A stretch of DNA of 64,000 bases from Sphingomonadaceae bacterium (lineage in GTDB: Bacteria > Pseudomonadota > Alphaproteobacteria > Sphingomonadales > Sphingomonadaceae). Within the stretch, counting starts at the first letter, position 1; each line of letters starts with the position of its first letter. A program made the translations under genes and the position numbers. The stretch is taken from NCBI GenBank assembly GCA_027533105.1, contig JAPZTW010000009.1, forward strand, positions 124,001-188,000, given 5' to 3'. The notes under the pieces were generated by a model. The model was not told where the DNA came from. It searched no databases and worked only from the letters and a program-made list of their open reading frames with translations. Shown in pieces: positions 15,616 through 25,217 of the stretch.

Positions 15616-16823
15616 GCCCGCAGCAGCGCGGGCAGATCGCCCGACATGCCGCGCGCTTCGTCCATGAAGAAGCGCTTGAGCCAGCCCGAACGCTGCACCG
15701 CCCCCATGCCGAGCCGGCGGACCGCGCTGGGCAGGCGGCCGGGGATCGCGAAGAGGCGGTTGATCGCATCGGTCGCGAAGCCGACCGAGAAGCTGTCAAC
15801 CGAGCGCCACCGCTCATAACGCGCCAGCAGCTGGGCATCGCCCGGTTCCAACCCCAGCCGCATGCCATCGGCCAGCACCTCGACCAGCGCGCCGACATCG
15901 CGCAGGCCCAGGTTGAGGCCCTGCCCGGCGATCGGGTGGATCCCGTGGGCGGCATCGCCGATCAGGGCAAGGCGATGGTCGACGATCCGCGGCGCGCGGT
16001 GGAAGTTGAGCGGATAGCTCATCCGCGGCGCGGCCAGTTCCAGCGCGCCGAACATCCCGCCCATGTGGCGGTCAACCTCGGCCAGGAACATCGCCTCGGG
16101 CATGGCCAGCACCCCGGCCGCATCCTTTTCCGCCACCGTCCAGACCAGCGCCGAGCGGTGCTTGCCGCCTTCGTCGAGCAGGGGCAGCAGGGCGAAGGGC
16201 CCGGCGGGATAGAAGATTTCCCAGGCGACGTTCTCGTGGCTCTTCTCGTGATAGAGCGCCGTCACGATCGCGCGGTGGTGATAGTCCCACTTGGCCTTGG
16301 CCAGCCCGGCTTCCTCGCGCGTGGGGGACTGGCGGCCTTCGGCGGCGACCAGCAGGCTGCCCGTCAGCTCCCCGCCATTGTCCAGCACGACCCGCACGCC
16401 GTGCGCACCGCGTTCGCGCTCGACGGCTTCGGCCCCGGAATGCCAGGCAATCGCGCTTTCGGCGCGCGCCGCCTCGAACAGGGCCACGCGGATGTCGCGG
16501 TTGGCATACATCCGGCCGAGCGAGCCATCCTCGGCCCCGGGCTGGAAATCGATCCGGCCGGGCTTCATCTGGTCCGTGACCGCGATCGCGTCGATCGGGC
16601 AACCCAGCGGGGCCAGCTTGTCGGCCAGGCCAATGTTGGCGAACAGGTTCCAGCTGGCGGTCGAAATCGCCGAGGCGCGGCCATCGGCGCCTTCGGCAGT
16701 CAGCTGTTCGGGGGTGGCCTTGTCCACCACGTGGCTGGTGATCCCCTGGCGCGCGGCGGCCAGGGCCAGGGTCATGCCGACCAGCCCGCCGCCCAGGATC
16801 ACCAGGTCGCGCCGCTCGCTCAT
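15612..16823 (-). CDS. FAD-dependent monooxygenase of the UbiH/UbiF/COQ6 type
   Basis: 403 residues. Aromatic-ring hydroxylase of ubiquinone synthesis. FAD-binding GGGLVGMTLALAAARQG lies at the N-terminus. The family signature GRASAISTASWNLFANIG follows near residue 50. The second FAD motif LIGDAAHGIHPIAGQGLNLGLRDVGALVE lies near 285-315. The length fits UbiH, UbiI or UbiF. Which ring position it hydroxylates cannot be decided from sequence. Preceded directly (1-bp gap) by the phosphatase gene on the same strand. Confidence 0.9.
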   Translation of the reverse strand: MSERRDLVILGGGLVGMTLALAAARQGITSHVVDKATPEQLTAEGADGRASAISTASWNLFANIGLADKLAPLGCPIDAIAVTDQMKPGRIDFQPGAEDGSLGRMYANRDIRVALFEAARAESAIAWHSGAEAVERERGAHGVRVVLDNGGELTGSLLVAAEGRQSPTREEAGLAKAKWDYHHRAIVTALYHEKSHENVAWEIFYPAGPFALLPLLDEGGKHRSALVWTVAEKDAAGVLAMPEAMFLAEVDRHMGGMFGALELAAPRMSYPLNFHRAPRIVDHRLALIGDAAHGIHPIAGQGLNLGLRDVGALVEVLADGMRLGLEPGDAQLLARYERWRSVDSFSVGFATDAINRLFAIPGRLPSAVRRLGMGAVQRSGWLKRFFMDEARGMSGDLPALLRA

Positions 16824-16824
16824 C

Positions 16825-18573
<1,749 letters not shown>

Positions 18574-18672
18574 GGGTGAATCCTTGCTTTGGGCGCTGAA
18601 ATCGGCAAGGCCCTGATGGCGCTGCACGGGCGCGAGTGCAAGGCCTGCCAAGGGCCAGGGAGCAAGTAATCG

Positions 18673-20727
18673 ATGCTGGGTTTCGCCAAGTGGCTTGCCG
18701 GGTTGTTCCAGCTGGTCGCCCTGATGCTGGCTGCGCTGCTGGCGGCGCCGCTGGCGGCCCGCGAAACCAACATTTCCGCCACCCTGCTGGCCGAAGGCAG
18801 CGCCATGCCGGGCGGCACGGTGACCCTGGCGATCGACATGCAGCCCGCGCCCGGCTGGCACGGCTATTGGCTCAATCCGGGCGATGCCGGCCAGGGCATG
18901 ACGCTGGACTGGACCCTGCCGCCCGGCGCCAAGGTCGGTGCGCTGCAATATCCGGTGCCTGCCACGCTGACCATCGCCGGGCTGATGAACCACGTCTACA
19001 AGACCGAATATGCCGTGCTGACCAGCTTCACCGTGCCCGCCTCCGCGAAAGTGGGTGACGTGCTGGACCTGAGGGCGCGCGGGCGCTGGCTGGCCTGCAC
19101 CGACGAGATCTGCGTGCCCGAAGAGGGGGAACTGGCCACCAAGGTCACGGTTGGCCAGCCGGGCGCGGCCGATGCCCGGTTCGACCGCTGGCGCGCCGCC
19201 CTGCCCGCCCCGCTCGGCAGCCCGGCCCGCTTCGCCTTTTCAGGCGGCAGGTTGCGCGTGGCGATCCCGCTGCCCGCCGCGCTCAAGGTCGCCAGCCCGC
19301 ACCTGTTCCTCTCGACCGAGCGGGTCGTGGACTATGCCGCGCCCCAGGCCTTCTTCCGCCAGGGCGATCTGCTGGTGTCCGAACTGCCCGTGGCGAAGTT
19401 CGCGCCGGAACAGCCCGATGCAATCGCGGCCGTGCTGCGGCTGAACCCGAACGGGGACGGCGTGATCATCGCCGCCGCACCCGGCGCGGTGCCGACCGGC
19501 GGCGAGCCGCTGCAAGTGGCGGGCGATGCCCCGGCCACCCCGGCGCTGGGCTGGCTGCTGCTGGCCGCACTCGCCGGGGGCCTGCTGCTCAACGTGATGC
19601 CCTGCGTCTTCCCGATCCTCAGCCTCAAGGCGCTGAGCCTGGCCCGCGCGGGTGAGAGCCAGGCCCAGGCGCGGGCCGAGGGACTGGCCTATACCGCCGG
19701 GGTCGTGATCGCCTGTCTCGCGCTGGGCGGGCTGCTGCTGGGCCTGCGCGCCGCGGGCCAGGAGGTGGGCTGGGCCTTCCAGTTGCAGGAACCGCTGGTG
19801 GTGGCCGCGCTGCTGCTGCTGGCCGTGGCGATCACCGCCAATCTCCTCGGGCTTTACGAATTCATGGTGCCTGGCTTTGCCAGCGAGGGTTCGCCGCAGG
19901 GTGCCTTCGCCACCGGTCTGCTGGCCGCCTTTGCCGCCACGCCCTGCACCGGGCCGTTCATGGCCGCCGCGATGGGGGCGGCGCTGCTGCTGCCGGTCGG
20001 CCCGGCACTGCTGCTGTTCGGCGCGCTGGGGCTGGGGATTGCCCTGCCTTTCCTGGCGATTGCATGGGTGCCCGCCCTGCGCCGCAGCTTGCCCAAGCCG
20101 GGGCCGTGGATGGGCCGGTTCCGCCGCTGGATGGCCCTGCCGATGGGACTGACCGCACTGGCCCTCGCCTGGCTGGCCAGCCGGATCGGCGGCAATGGCT
20201 TTGCCTTTGCCCTGGCGCTGCTGGCCGTGATCGTGGTCGCCGCGCTGGTCCTGCTGGGCCGCCGCCAGCGCCATGGCCTGGCCGCCGGGGCGCTGTGGTG
20301 GGGCGCGCTGGCTGCCGTGCTCGGCCTGTCCGCGCTGGGCCTGCCGGGCATGGTCCGCGCGCCGGAAGCGAGCGCCGAAGCCAGCCTGCTCGATGCCCAG
20401 CCGTTCAGCGAGCAAGCGCTCGCCACGGCGCGGGCGAGCGGCAAGCCGGTCTTCGTCTACATGACGGCCGACTGGTGCCTGTCCTGCAAGGTCAATGAAC
20501 GCGTCGCGATCGAGCGCGAGCCGACTCGCGATGCCTTTGCCAGGGCCGGGGTGATCGTGCTGCGCGGGGACTGGACCCGCCGCGACCCGGAAATCACCCG
20601 CTTCCTGACCGCCCAGGGCGCGGCCGGAATCCCGCTTTACCTGTGGTATCCGGCGGGCGGCGGCGCGCCGCAGCAATTGCCGCAGGTGCTGGGGCCAGAA
20701 AGTTTGACCGAACTGGCGGGTAATTGA
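18673..20727 (+). CDS. thiol:disulfide interchange protein, DsbD/ScsB type
   Basis: 684 residues in three parts. A signal peptide and periplasmic DsbD-alpha/ScsB-like domain (about 30-290) includes ACTDEICVPEE with its Cys pair. The eight-helix transmembrane domain (about 295-550) has the redox Cys in NVMPCVFPIL (about 311) and ATPCTGPF (about 425). The C-terminal thioredoxin domain has WCLSC (Cys602 and Cys605). It carries reducing power from cytoplasmic thioredoxin to periplasmic substrates, such as apocytochrome c, DsbC/DsbG-like proteins or copper-stress proteins. The long N-terminal domain is closer to ScsB than to E. coli DsbD. Divergent from phoK. Confidence 0.9.
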   Translation: MLGFAKWLAGLFQLVALMLAALLAAPLAARETNISATLLAEGSAMPGGTVTLAIDMQPAPGWHGYWLNPGDAGQGMTLDWTLPPGAKVGALQYPVPATLTIAGLMNHVYKTEYAVLTSFTVPASAKVGDVLDLRARGRWLACTDEICVPEEGELATKVTVGQPGAADARFDRWRAALPAPLGSPARFAFSGGRLRVAIPLPAALKVASPHLFLSTERVVDYAAPQAFFRQGDLLVSELPVAKFAPEQPDAIAAVLRLNPNGDGVIIAAAPGAVPTGGEPLQVAGDAPATPALGWLLLAALAGGLLLNVMPCVFPILSLKALSLARAGESQAQARAEGLAYTAGVVIACLALGGLLLGLRAAGQEVGWAFQLQEPLVVAALLLLAVAITANLLGLYEFMVPGFASEGSPQGAFATGLLAAFAATPCTGPFMAAAMGAALLLPVGPALLLFGALGLGIALPFLAIAWVPALRRSLPKPGPWMGRFRRWMALPMGLTALALAWLASRIGGNGFAFALALLAVIVVAALVLLGRRQRHGLAAGALWWGALAAVLGLSALGLPGMVRAPEASAEASLLDAQPFSEQALATARASGKPVFVYMTADWCLSCKVNERVAIEREPTRDAFARAGVIVLRGDWTRRDPEITRFLTAQGAAGIPLYLWYPAGGGAPQQLPQVLGPESLTELAGN

Positions 20728-20737
20728 CCGCGATCAA
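20724..20737. promoter_or_regulatory. FNR-type binding site between dsbD and hemN
   Basis: TTGAC-CGCG-ATCAA matches the TTGAT-N4-ATCAA consensus at 9 of 10 positions. It overlaps the last codons of the dsbD-like gene. Both flanking genes end here, so the only thing it can drive is the small RNA just downstream. Confidence 0.6.
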
Positions 20738-20764
20738 TGCCCATTAGCGAAAGGTGATTCACAA

Positions 20765-20849
20765 GGAGAACAGTCGGACACCGCAGGGTTTCCGGCGCAG
20801 GTTCTCCCCACCTGGAGCGGCTGTGCGAATGCCAGCCGCTCATTTTTTT
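20765..20849 (+). ncRNA. putative FNR-regulated small RNA
   Basis: No ORF. The first stem pairs GGAGAAC (20765-20771) with GTTCTCC (20801-20807) and encloses a second hairpin (CGGA/TCCG and ACC/GGT). A short single-stranded stretch CCCACCT follows, then a perfect intrinsic terminator. The FNR box lies 28-41 bp upstream of the first stem. The transcript end is clear; the exact start is not, because no good -10 element is visible. CCCACCT could pair with Shine-Dalgarno sequences. An alternative is a structured 3' end of the dsbD mRNA. Confidence 0.5.
20815..20849 (+). terminator. rho-independent terminator
   Basis: Perfect 9-bp stem GAGCGGCTG / CAGCCGCTC with a 9-nt loop, followed by A and seven T. 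It works on the plus strand only. Confidence 0.9.
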
Positions 20850-20868
20850 GGTTGGCTCGCGAGGGAAC

Positions 20869-22218
20869 TCAAACCGCCGAGCTGAAGCGGCGCACCGAAT
20901 CCTGGCGATAGGGATCGAACAGCGCGGCGATGCTGCGGGCATAGGGCAGCGCGCCGGGCTCCAGCCGCAGCTTGCCGTCAGCCACGCTGGCCAGCCTGCG
21001 TTCGACAAAGGGTACCAGCCGTCCGGCCACTTCCCCGGCCAGATCGGCGTCGATCCGCGCCTCGCCCCGGCACAGCAGCGCCTCGATCAGGGCGGCGCGG
21101 CGCTGGTCATCGGCGCTGCGGCGGATGCCATGGGCGGCAGGCAGCCGATCCTGCGACAGCAGCATGCGATAGCGCCCGGCGTTCTTTTCGTTCTGCCACA
21201 GGATATCCGGCAGACAGGTGATCGCCGAGGCTCCCAGGCCGACCAGCGCCGGGGCCTGATCTTCGGTAAAGCCCTGGAAATTGCGCCGCAGGGTGCCGCC
21301 TTGCGCGGCGCGGGCCAGCGGATCGCCGGGCCTGGCAAAATGATCGAAGCCCACCGCGACATAGCCTTCGGCCTGCAGCAGGGCGTGGCCGAAAGCCGCC
21401 ATGGCAAAGCGCGCCGCCTGATCGGGCAGGGCGCTGTCATCGATCCGGCGCTGGCGCGGGATCAGGTGCGGCACATGGGCATAGCCGAACAGCGCAATCC
21501 GGTCCGCCCCCAGTTCCACTGTGCGGCGCAGGGTGGCTTCGAGATCGTCGAGGCTTTGCCCCGGCAATCCGTACATCAGGTCGAAATTGAGCGAGGTGAC
21601 CCCGGCTTCGCGCAGCATGTCGGTGCCGCGCGCGATCAGCACGTCATCCTGCACCCGCCCGATCGCAGCCTGGAGGTGCGGGGCGAAAGTCTGCACGCCC
21701 ATCGAGGCATGGCTGACCCCGACCCAGCCGAGCACATCGGCCCAGTCCCGCGTCAGGGTGCGCGGGTCGATCTCGATCGACCAGACCGGATCGGACAGCG
21801 CGGCGTGCAGCGTCAGCGCATCGACCAGCCGGACGAAATCGGTTGGCGCGATGGCATTGGGGCTACCCCCGCCGAACGAGACGCGGCGCACGGAAACGCG
21901 GCCATCCAGCCGCACTCCCGTAAGCGCGATATCGCGGTGCAGCGCGTCGAGATAGCTCGACAGGCGCTGGCGGCGGTTGGCCGCACCCGTGTTGCAGCCG
22001 CAATACCAGCAGATCTGTTCGCAGAACGGCACGTGGACATAGAGCGAGACATCGCCCGCAACCCTGCGCAGGGCGGCGTCGGCATCGGCCGCGCCCACCC
22101 CGTCGCCAAATTCGGCGGCAGTCGGAAAGCTGGTGTAACGCGGCACCGGCACGGAAAGCAGATCGGGATAGTACGGCCACATGCCGCGCTTATGCGGCGG
22201 TGGCACCGGCGGCGTCAT
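20869..22218 (-). CDS. hemN: oxygen-independent coproporphyrinogen III oxidase
   Basis: 449-residue radical-SAM enzyme that makes protoporphyrinogen IX without oxygen. The 4Fe-4S ligands are Cys66, Cys70 and Cys73 in CEQICWYCGC; the fourth Cys right after (CGC) is typical of HemN. VSFGGGSPN and YGLPGQ are the SAM-binding and family segments. Last gene of the cco operon, overlapping the small secreted-protein gene by 4 bp (ATGA). Heme supply under low oxygen is thereby tied to the heme-rich oxidase, and the FNR box at 30262 probably covers it. Confidence 0.96.
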   Translation of the reverse strand: MTPPVPPPHKRGMWPYYPDLLSVPVPRYTSFPTAAEFGDGVGAADADAALRRVAGDVSLYVHVPFCEQICWYCGCNTGAANRRQRLSSYLDALHRDIALTGVRLDGRVSVRRVSFGGGSPNAIAPTDFVRLVDALTLHAALSDPVWSIEIDPRTLTRDWADVLGWVGVSHASMGVQTFAPHLQAAIGRVQDDVLIARGTDMLREAGVTSLNFDLMYGLPGQSLDDLEATLRRTVELGADRIALFGYAHVPHLIPRQRRIDDSALPDQAARFAMAAFGHALLQAEGYVAVGFDHFARPGDPLARAAQGGTLRRNFQGFTEDQAPALVGLGASAITCLPDILWQNEKNAGRYRMLLSQDRLPAAHGIRRSADDQRRAALIEALLCRGEARIDADLAGEVAGRLVPFVERRLASVADGKLRLEPGALPYARSIAALFDPYRQDSVRRFSSAV

Positions 22219-22466
22219 TGCGCTGGCTCAAGAAACGGCAAGACACCGCGTTTGCGCGAGGTTCCACCGTGGCAACCCTTGGCGCATTCGCGGCTGTCGC
22301 CACCCTTGCCGGAGCCCTCGCCGCCCTTCGGAATCGCGACCAGCCGGGTCTGCCCGTCGCCGGTGCAGATCGGCACCAGCAGGCGCTCGCCAGCAAAGGC
22401 GGGGGCGGCGTGGAGCGCGGCGGGCATGATTGCCAGCAGGGCAAACAGGCGGATGGCGCGGCTCAT
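22215..22466 (-). CDS. small secreted cysteine protein of the cco operon
   Basis: 83 residues. Signal peptide MSRAIRLFALLAIMPAALHA, likely cleaved near APAFAG. The mature part has VPICTGDG and SRECAKGCHGG, that is, three Cys with a CX3CH motif. The ICTGDG segment resembles small DUF2946-type proteins linked to copper. It is wedged between ccoS and hemN with 4-bp overlaps on both sides, so it is made with the oxidase. A role in copper or heme delivery in the periplasm is inference. Confidence 0.65.
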   Translation of the reverse strand: MSRAIRLFALLAIMPAALHAAPAFAGERLLVPICTGDGQTRLVAIPKGGEGSGKGGDSRECAKGCHGGTSRKRGVLPFLEPAQ

Positions 22467-22618
22467 GCCGGGCGATCCTCCTCGTCATCGATCAGGATGC
22501 GGGCAGCGGCCCCGTCGAGATCCTCGAACTGGCCGCGCTTCAGCGCCCAGAAGAAGGTGACGAGGCCCAGGAGGCCCAGCCCCAGCGCCACCGGGATCAG
22601 GACGACCAGCCCGTTCAC
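22463..22618 (-). CDS. ccoS: cbb3 oxidase maturation protein CcoS
   Basis: 51 residues starting with GTG at 22618. One membrane helix (VVLIPVALGLGLLGLVTFFW) is followed by ALKRGQFEDLDGAAARIL and an acidic end, the FxDL.G.a.RIL pattern typical of CcoS/FixS. Needed for cofactor insertion into the cbb3 oxidase. The GTGA overlap with the ccoI stop couples the two genes. Confidence 0.92.
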   Translation of the reverse strand: MNGLVVLIPVALGLGLLGLVTFFWALKRGQFEDLDGAAARILIDDEEDRPA

Positions 22619-24753
22619 CGCGCCGCTCCATAAAGTCGCAGCGAATTGGCGATGACGATCAGCGAGCTGGTCGACATGGCGATCGCGGCGATCAGCGGCG
22701 TGACATAACCGGCCATGGCCAGCGGCACGGCCAGGGCATTGTAGCCAATGGCGAGGACGAAGTTCTGCTTCACCACCGCCATGGTCCGGCGGGCGGCGCG
22801 CACCCCGCGCGGGAGGGCCAGGAGCGAATCGCCCAGGAACACCAGGTCCGCCGCCTGCCGCCCGACATCGCTGGCCGATCCCGGCGCGATCGAGGCATTG
22901 GCGGCGGCCAGCGCCGGCCCATCGTTCAGCCCGTCCCCGGCCATCAGCACCTTGTGCCCGGTAGCCTGCAGGCGGGCGATGGCGGCCTGCTTGTCAACCG
23001 GGCTGGCCCCGGCCTGGGCGGTCAGGCCCGTGGCGCGCGATACTTCGGCCACGGCCCCGGCATTGTCGCCCGACAGGATCGTCGCTTCGATCCCCAGCGC
23101 CTTGAGTTCGGCCAAGGCCTGCTCCGCATCGGGCCGCAGCCGGTCGGCAAAGGCAATAAGCCGGACCGGACGATCACCGATGGCGAGCGCCGTGGCGATG
23201 CCGCTGGCGCTGTCCGGGCGGCGCAGGGCCACGGCCTGCCCTTGCCAGGTGGCCAGCACGCCGCGTCCGGGTTCCTCGGTCACATCGGTGAGGATGGCGG
23301 CCTCGTATCCGGCGGTGCCCAGTGCTTCGGCCAGCGCGCGCGACAGGGGATGGCGGCTGTGCGAGGCGAGCGCGAGGGCCACGGCGGCCTCGTCTGCCGC
23401 CAAGGCGGCCAGGCTCGCCGGATCGGGCAAGGGGCGGCCCAGCGTCAGCGTGCCGGTCTTGTCGAGCAGGGCGCGGTCGATGCTGGCGAGGCGTTCCAGC
23501 GCCGCGCCATCCTTGACCATGATCCCGGCGCGCATCAGCGCCCCGCTGGCCACCACTTGCGCCACCGGCACGGCCAGGCCCAGCGCGCAGGGACAGGTGA
23601 TGATCAGCACGGCAATCGCGATCACCAGCGACTGGTGCAGGCCCAACCCGGCGATCAGCCAGCCAGCCAGCGTCACCGCCGCGAGGGTATGGACCGCCGG
23701 GGCATAGAGCCGCGAGGCCCGGTCCGCGATCCGCACATAGCGGCTGCGTACTTGTCCCGCGGCCTCCATCAGCCGCGCGATTTCCGCCAGCGAGGTATCG
23801 GCCCCGGCGGCGGTCACGGTCACGTCGACCGGCGCATCGAGGTTGAGCGTGCCGGCGTGAACGACGTCGCCCGGCCGCATCATCACGGGGGCGCTTTCGC
23901 CGGTCAGCAGCGACTGGTCGAACTTGCTCTGCCCGGTGGCGATGGTGCCATCGGCGGCCAGCCGTTCCCCGGCGGCGACCCGCATCACCATGCCCGGCAC
24001 CAGATCGCGCGCGGCGACCCATTCGATGGCACCCGTCCGGCCCACCACCATGGCCCCCGGCGCAGCCTGGCGTAGCAGGGCATCGACCCCGGCCCGCGCC
24101 CGGTCGCGCATCATGGCATCGAGCACGCGGCCCGCGAGCAGGAACAGCAACAGCATCAGCGTGCCATCGAACCAGGCCTCATGCCCGCCGGTCGCGGTTT
24201 CGTAGAGGCTGAGGCCAGTCGCGAGAGTCACCCCGATCGAGATCGGCACGTCCATGTTGGTGCTGCGCTGCTTCAGCGCGCCCCAGGCCGAGCTGAAGAA
24301 CGGCCGTCCGGCATAGACGATCGCCGGAACCCCGATCATCGCCGACAGCCAGTGGAACAGGTCGCGCGTGCTGCCATCCGCGCCCGACCAGATGCTGACC
24401 GAGAGCAGCATCACGTTCATGCAGGCAAAGCCCGCGACCGCGAGCGGGGCCAGCAGCGGCTTGACCGCCGAAGGCGGCGGGGCAAGCTCTTCCCCGCGCG
24501 GCTGGCTGGCGAACCCGGCAGCGGCCAGGGCGGCGACCAGCGCCGGTTCGCGGACGGCGGGATCGTGCTCCACCCGCACCTGCCGCGCGGTCAGGTTGAC
24601 GCGGGCGACTTGGACGCCCGGCACCCCCCCGAAGGCCCGCTCCACCTTGGCCATGCAGCCGGCACAATGCATGCCGGGGACGACCAGCACGGTCGCGTCA
24701 AGCGGCGCGGCACCAGCCCGCCGGGCTTCAGTCAGGGGCGCCGGGGCGTTCAC
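22615..24753 (-). CDS. ccoI: copper-transporting P-type ATPase CcoI/FixI
   Basis: 712-residue P1B-type ATPase that exports copper for the cbb3 oxidase. N-terminal metal-binding domain with Cys30 and Cys33 (GMHCAGC). Membrane copper site CPC at about 386-388 (IITCPCALGLAVP). Phosphorylated Asp431 in DKTGTLT. TGES in LLTGESAPV, and GDGLNDGPALAAA near the C-terminus. A slow FixI/CopA2-type exporter is expected from its place in the operon. It overlaps ccoH and ccoS by 4 bp each. Confidence 0.95.
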   Translation of the reverse strand: MNAPAPLTEARRAGAAPLDATVLVVPGMHCAGCMAKVERAFGGVPGVQVARVNLTARQVRVEHDPAVREPALVAALAAAGFASQPRGEELAPPPSAVKPLLAPLAVAGFACMNVMLLSVSIWSGADGSTRDLFHWLSAMIGVPAIVYAGRPFFSSAWGALKQRSTNMDVPISIGVTLATGLSLYETATGGHEAWFDGTLMLLLFLLAGRVLDAMMRDRARAGVDALLRQAAPGAMVVGRTGAIEWVAARDLVPGMVMRVAAGERLAADGTIATGQSKFDQSLLTGESAPVMMRPGDVVHAGTLNLDAPVDVTVTAAGADTSLAEIARLMEAAGQVRSRYVRIADRASRLYAPAVHTLAAVTLAGWLIAGLGLHQSLVIAIAVLIITCPCALGLAVPVAQVVASGALMRAGIMVKDGAALERLASIDRALLDKTGTLTLGRPLPDPASLAALAADEAAVALALASHSRHPLSRALAEALGTAGYEAAILTDVTEEPGRGVLATWQGQAVALRRPDSASGIATALAIGDRPVRLIAFADRLRPDAEQALAELKALGIEATILSGDNAGAVAEVSRATGLTAQAGASPVDKQAAIARLQATGHKVLMAGDGLNDGPALAAANASIAPGSASDVGRQAADLVFLGDSLLALPRGVRAARRTMAVVKQNFVLAIGYNALAVPLAMAGYVTPLIAAIAMSTSSLIVIANSLRLYGAAR

Positions 24754-25217
24754 CGGACTTCCTGCTCGTCGCGATAGACCTTGTCGCCCTGCCGCACCTC
24801 GAAGCGGACCAGCCAGCGCCCGGCGGGCAGCGGCTGGGCGGAAACGAAGCTGCCATCGGCGGCAAGGGCGAAATCAAGCGACTGGTCGGGCGCGCGGCCG
24901 AGCGGGTGACGGGCCCGGGCGATCACGCCCAGCCCCTCGCCCGCAGTCCCGGCCACCTGCACGGCCACCCGGCCATCGGCCCGGCGGCTGACCACCGGCG
25001 TCCAGCCCAGCTTCTGCTGCTCGCGCGCGGCAGCCAGCCAGCCGTTGTACTTCTGGCTGGCGACATAGGAATTGGGCACCACCACCCCGCCGAAGGTCGA
25101 GCTGGCAAAGCTGGCCATGAGGAAATTCACCGCCATGACAATGCCGAAGAACACCACGAAGATCGCGGCCACCTTGCGACCGGTCAGTTCGCCGGGTGCG
25201 GAAGTCTTGCTGGTCAT
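24750..25217 (-). CDS. ccoH: FixH/CcoH family assembly protein
   Basis: 155 residues. Short N-terminus with TGRKVAAIFVVFFGIVMAVNFLMASFA (one helix, about 13-36), then the family segment VVPNSYVASQKYNGWLAAAREQQKLGW, and a periplasmic beta-domain ending LPAGRWLVRFEVRQGDKVYRD. FixH is needed for stable cbb3 assembly. It overlaps ccoG and ccoI by 4 bp. Confidence 0.92.
   Translation of the reverse strand: MTSKTSAPGELTGRKVAAIFVVFFGIVMAVNFLMASFASSTFGGVVVPNSYVASQKYNGWLAAAREQQKLGWTPVVSRRADGRVAVQVAGTAGEGLGVIARARHPLGRAPDQSLDFALAADGSFVSAQPLPAGRWLVRFEVRQGDKVYRDEQEVR

Noticed and set aside
18574..18993. N-terminal extension of the phosphatase ORF up to 18993
   Set aside because: The ATG at 18573 starts a clean signal peptide, and the extension runs antisense through the dsbD-like gene.
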